This document shows positions 4,468 to 5,007 of a stretch of 5,007 bases of DNA, piece after piece. Source of the DNA: Pseudomonadota bacterium. Lineage in GTDB: Bacteria; Desulfobacterota; Desulfovibrionia; Desulfovibrionales; Desulfovibrionaceae. The translations under genes and the position numbers were made by a program. Under the pieces are notes generated by a model. That model searched no databases. It saw nothing but the letters and a program-made list of their open reading frames with translations, and had not been told where the DNA came from. The first letter of the stretch is position 1; every line of letters begins with the position of its first letter. The DNA is taken from assembly GCA_023411815.1 (NCBI GenBank), contig JAEYOJ010000074.1:1-5007 (forward strand), in the 5' to 3' direction.

Positions 4468-4489
4468 ACGCCGGGTGTTTACCCGGCGT
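4468..4489 (-). terminator. Stem-loop at the end of the yaiI-like gene
   Basis: ACGCCGGGT (4468-4476) and ACCCGGCGT (4481-4489) form a perfect 9-bp stem with a 4-nt loop. The TAA stop of the gene (4479-4481) lies at the loop, so the last codons form one arm. After the stem the minus strand reads CGAGTTATTCCTTCCC, only moderately T-rich, so termination may be incomplete. It separates this gene from the pstS promoter region. Confidence 0.6.
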
Positions 4490-4940
4490 TCAGCGCCTTG
4501 AACAGAAAGCGGTCCAGGGCCGCGGCAAAGCGGTGCTTGTCCTTGGCCCCGAGCTGCGGCGGCCCGCCCTGGGCCAGACCCATGGTGCGCATCTCCTGCA
4601 TGAAGTTGCGCATGGTCAGCCGAGCGCGAACGTTGTCCTCGGTGTACAGCTCGCCGCGCGGATCGATTCCAGTGGCGCCACGCTCGACGATCATGGCGGC
4701 CAGGGGAATGTCCGCGGTGACGACCAGGTCGCCCGGCGAGACATGGCTTGCGATATACTTGTCCGCCTCGTCGAATCCGCCGGGTACGCGCACGGCCGTG
4801 ATCAGCTCCGATCCCGCCCCGAAGGCTCCCAGGTGCCGGTTGGCCACCAGGTGGACCGGTATGCGCAGGCGTTGCGAGGCCCGCAAGATGATCTCGCGTA
4901 TGGCTGCCGGGCAGGCGTCGTCATCGATCCAGATTTTCAA
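4479..4940 (-). CDS. YaiI/YqxD family protein (UPF0178, DUF188)
   Basis: A cytoplasmic protein of 153 residues, the normal length for this family, which is regarded as having a PIN-like nuclease fold; its biochemical activity is not established to my knowledge. Family blocks are clear: MKIWIDDDACP (1-11) with the acidic cluster D6-D8, VANRHLG (33-39), PGDLVVTADIPLAAMIVERG (69-88), the RGELYT segment (95-100), the short RNFMQEMR segment, and GGPPQLGAKDKHRF near the C-terminus. The start codon is TTG (4938-4940); it is supported by the exact alignment of MKIWID with other members and by a GAGG site 9 nt upstream. It is transcribed in the same direction as pstS, but a stem-loop and 209 bp intervene, so it is probably a separate unit with no functional tie to phosphate uptake. 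Confidence 0.92.
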   Translation of the reverse strand: MKIWIDDDACPAAIREIILRASQRLRIPVHLVANRHLGAFGAGSELITAVRVPGGFDEADKYIASHVSPGDLVVTADIPLAAMIVERGATGIDPRGELYTEDNVRARLTMRNFMQEMRTMGLAQGGPPQLGAKDKHRFAAALDRFLFKALNAG

Positions 4941-5007
4941 CGGAGTCTTCCTCGCAAACAGGAGCGGCGTAAAAAAACGCCCCGCCCAAATAACCCCCCC
5001 AAAAAAC
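4941..5007. other. Leader of the yaiI-like gene, homopolymer-rich
   Basis: A short inverted repeat, GGCGT (4966-4970) and ACGCC (4977-4981), encloses a run of A. Beyond it are runs of C and A (4993-5006). The stem is only 5 bp and no clear promoter hexamers are seen. On the minus strand a G/C-rich stretch is followed by seven T, which superficially resembles a terminator of a gene to the right, but a matching 5' arm is not visible within the window. Confidence 0.3.

Noticed and set aside
4966..4981. Intrinsic terminator at the right edge
   Set aside because: The stem is only 5 bp, its loop is the A-run itself, and no suitable T-run follows the stem on either strand.

Overview
This is a GC-rich bacterial segment. 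Every confident gene lies on the minus strand, so the biology reads from right to left. The main content is a high-affinity phosphate ABC transporter operon in the order pstS-pstC-pstA-pstB, followed by a small HAD-superfamily protein of the 'soluble P-type ATPase' type (COG4087-like). A YaiI/YqxD (UPF0178) gene lies upstream, at the right, and the 5' start of an insertion-sequence transposase is cut by the left edge. The HAD type, the GGGGTC/GGGGG intergenic stem-loops and the protein style suggest a sulfate-reducing deltaproteobacterium of the Desulfovibrionaceae. That assignment is inferred from memory of such genomes, not proven by any marker gene here.

Layout from the right. Positions 4941-5007 hold a homopolymer-rich leader. 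The yaiI-like gene (4479-4940) has a TTG start and ends in a stem-loop whose loop contains its stop codon. Positions 4270-4478 are the pstS upstream region. It is AT-richer than its surroundings and holds a large imperfect dyad (4375-4429), a weak 11-bp direct repeat reminiscent of a Pho box (4355-4372) and a GC-rich leader hairpin (4301-4323). pstS (3439-4269) has a clear signal peptide. The pstS-pstC gap (3200-3438) is packed with stem-loops, including a perfect 24-bp inverted repeat. pstC, pstA, pstB and the HAD gene are then tightly coupled: a GTGA overlap, then a 2-nt gap, then a Shine-Dalgarno sequence overlapping the preceding stop. Positions 58-243 carry the presumed end of an insertion sequence and no operon terminator that I can see.

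Function. PstS captures phosphate in the periplasm, PstC and PstA form the membrane channel, and PstB supplies ATP hydrolysis. PhoU, the usual last gene of such operons, is absent from the window, and the HAD gene occupies that place. The stem-loops after pstS probably let the binding protein be made in excess over the membrane components, by 3'-end protection or partial termination.

Most of the window is ordinary. The parts that deserve a second look are the palindromic cluster between pstS and pstC, the badly placed ribosome-binding site of pstC, the HAD protein with a DxN motif in the operon, and the dyad upstream of pstS.
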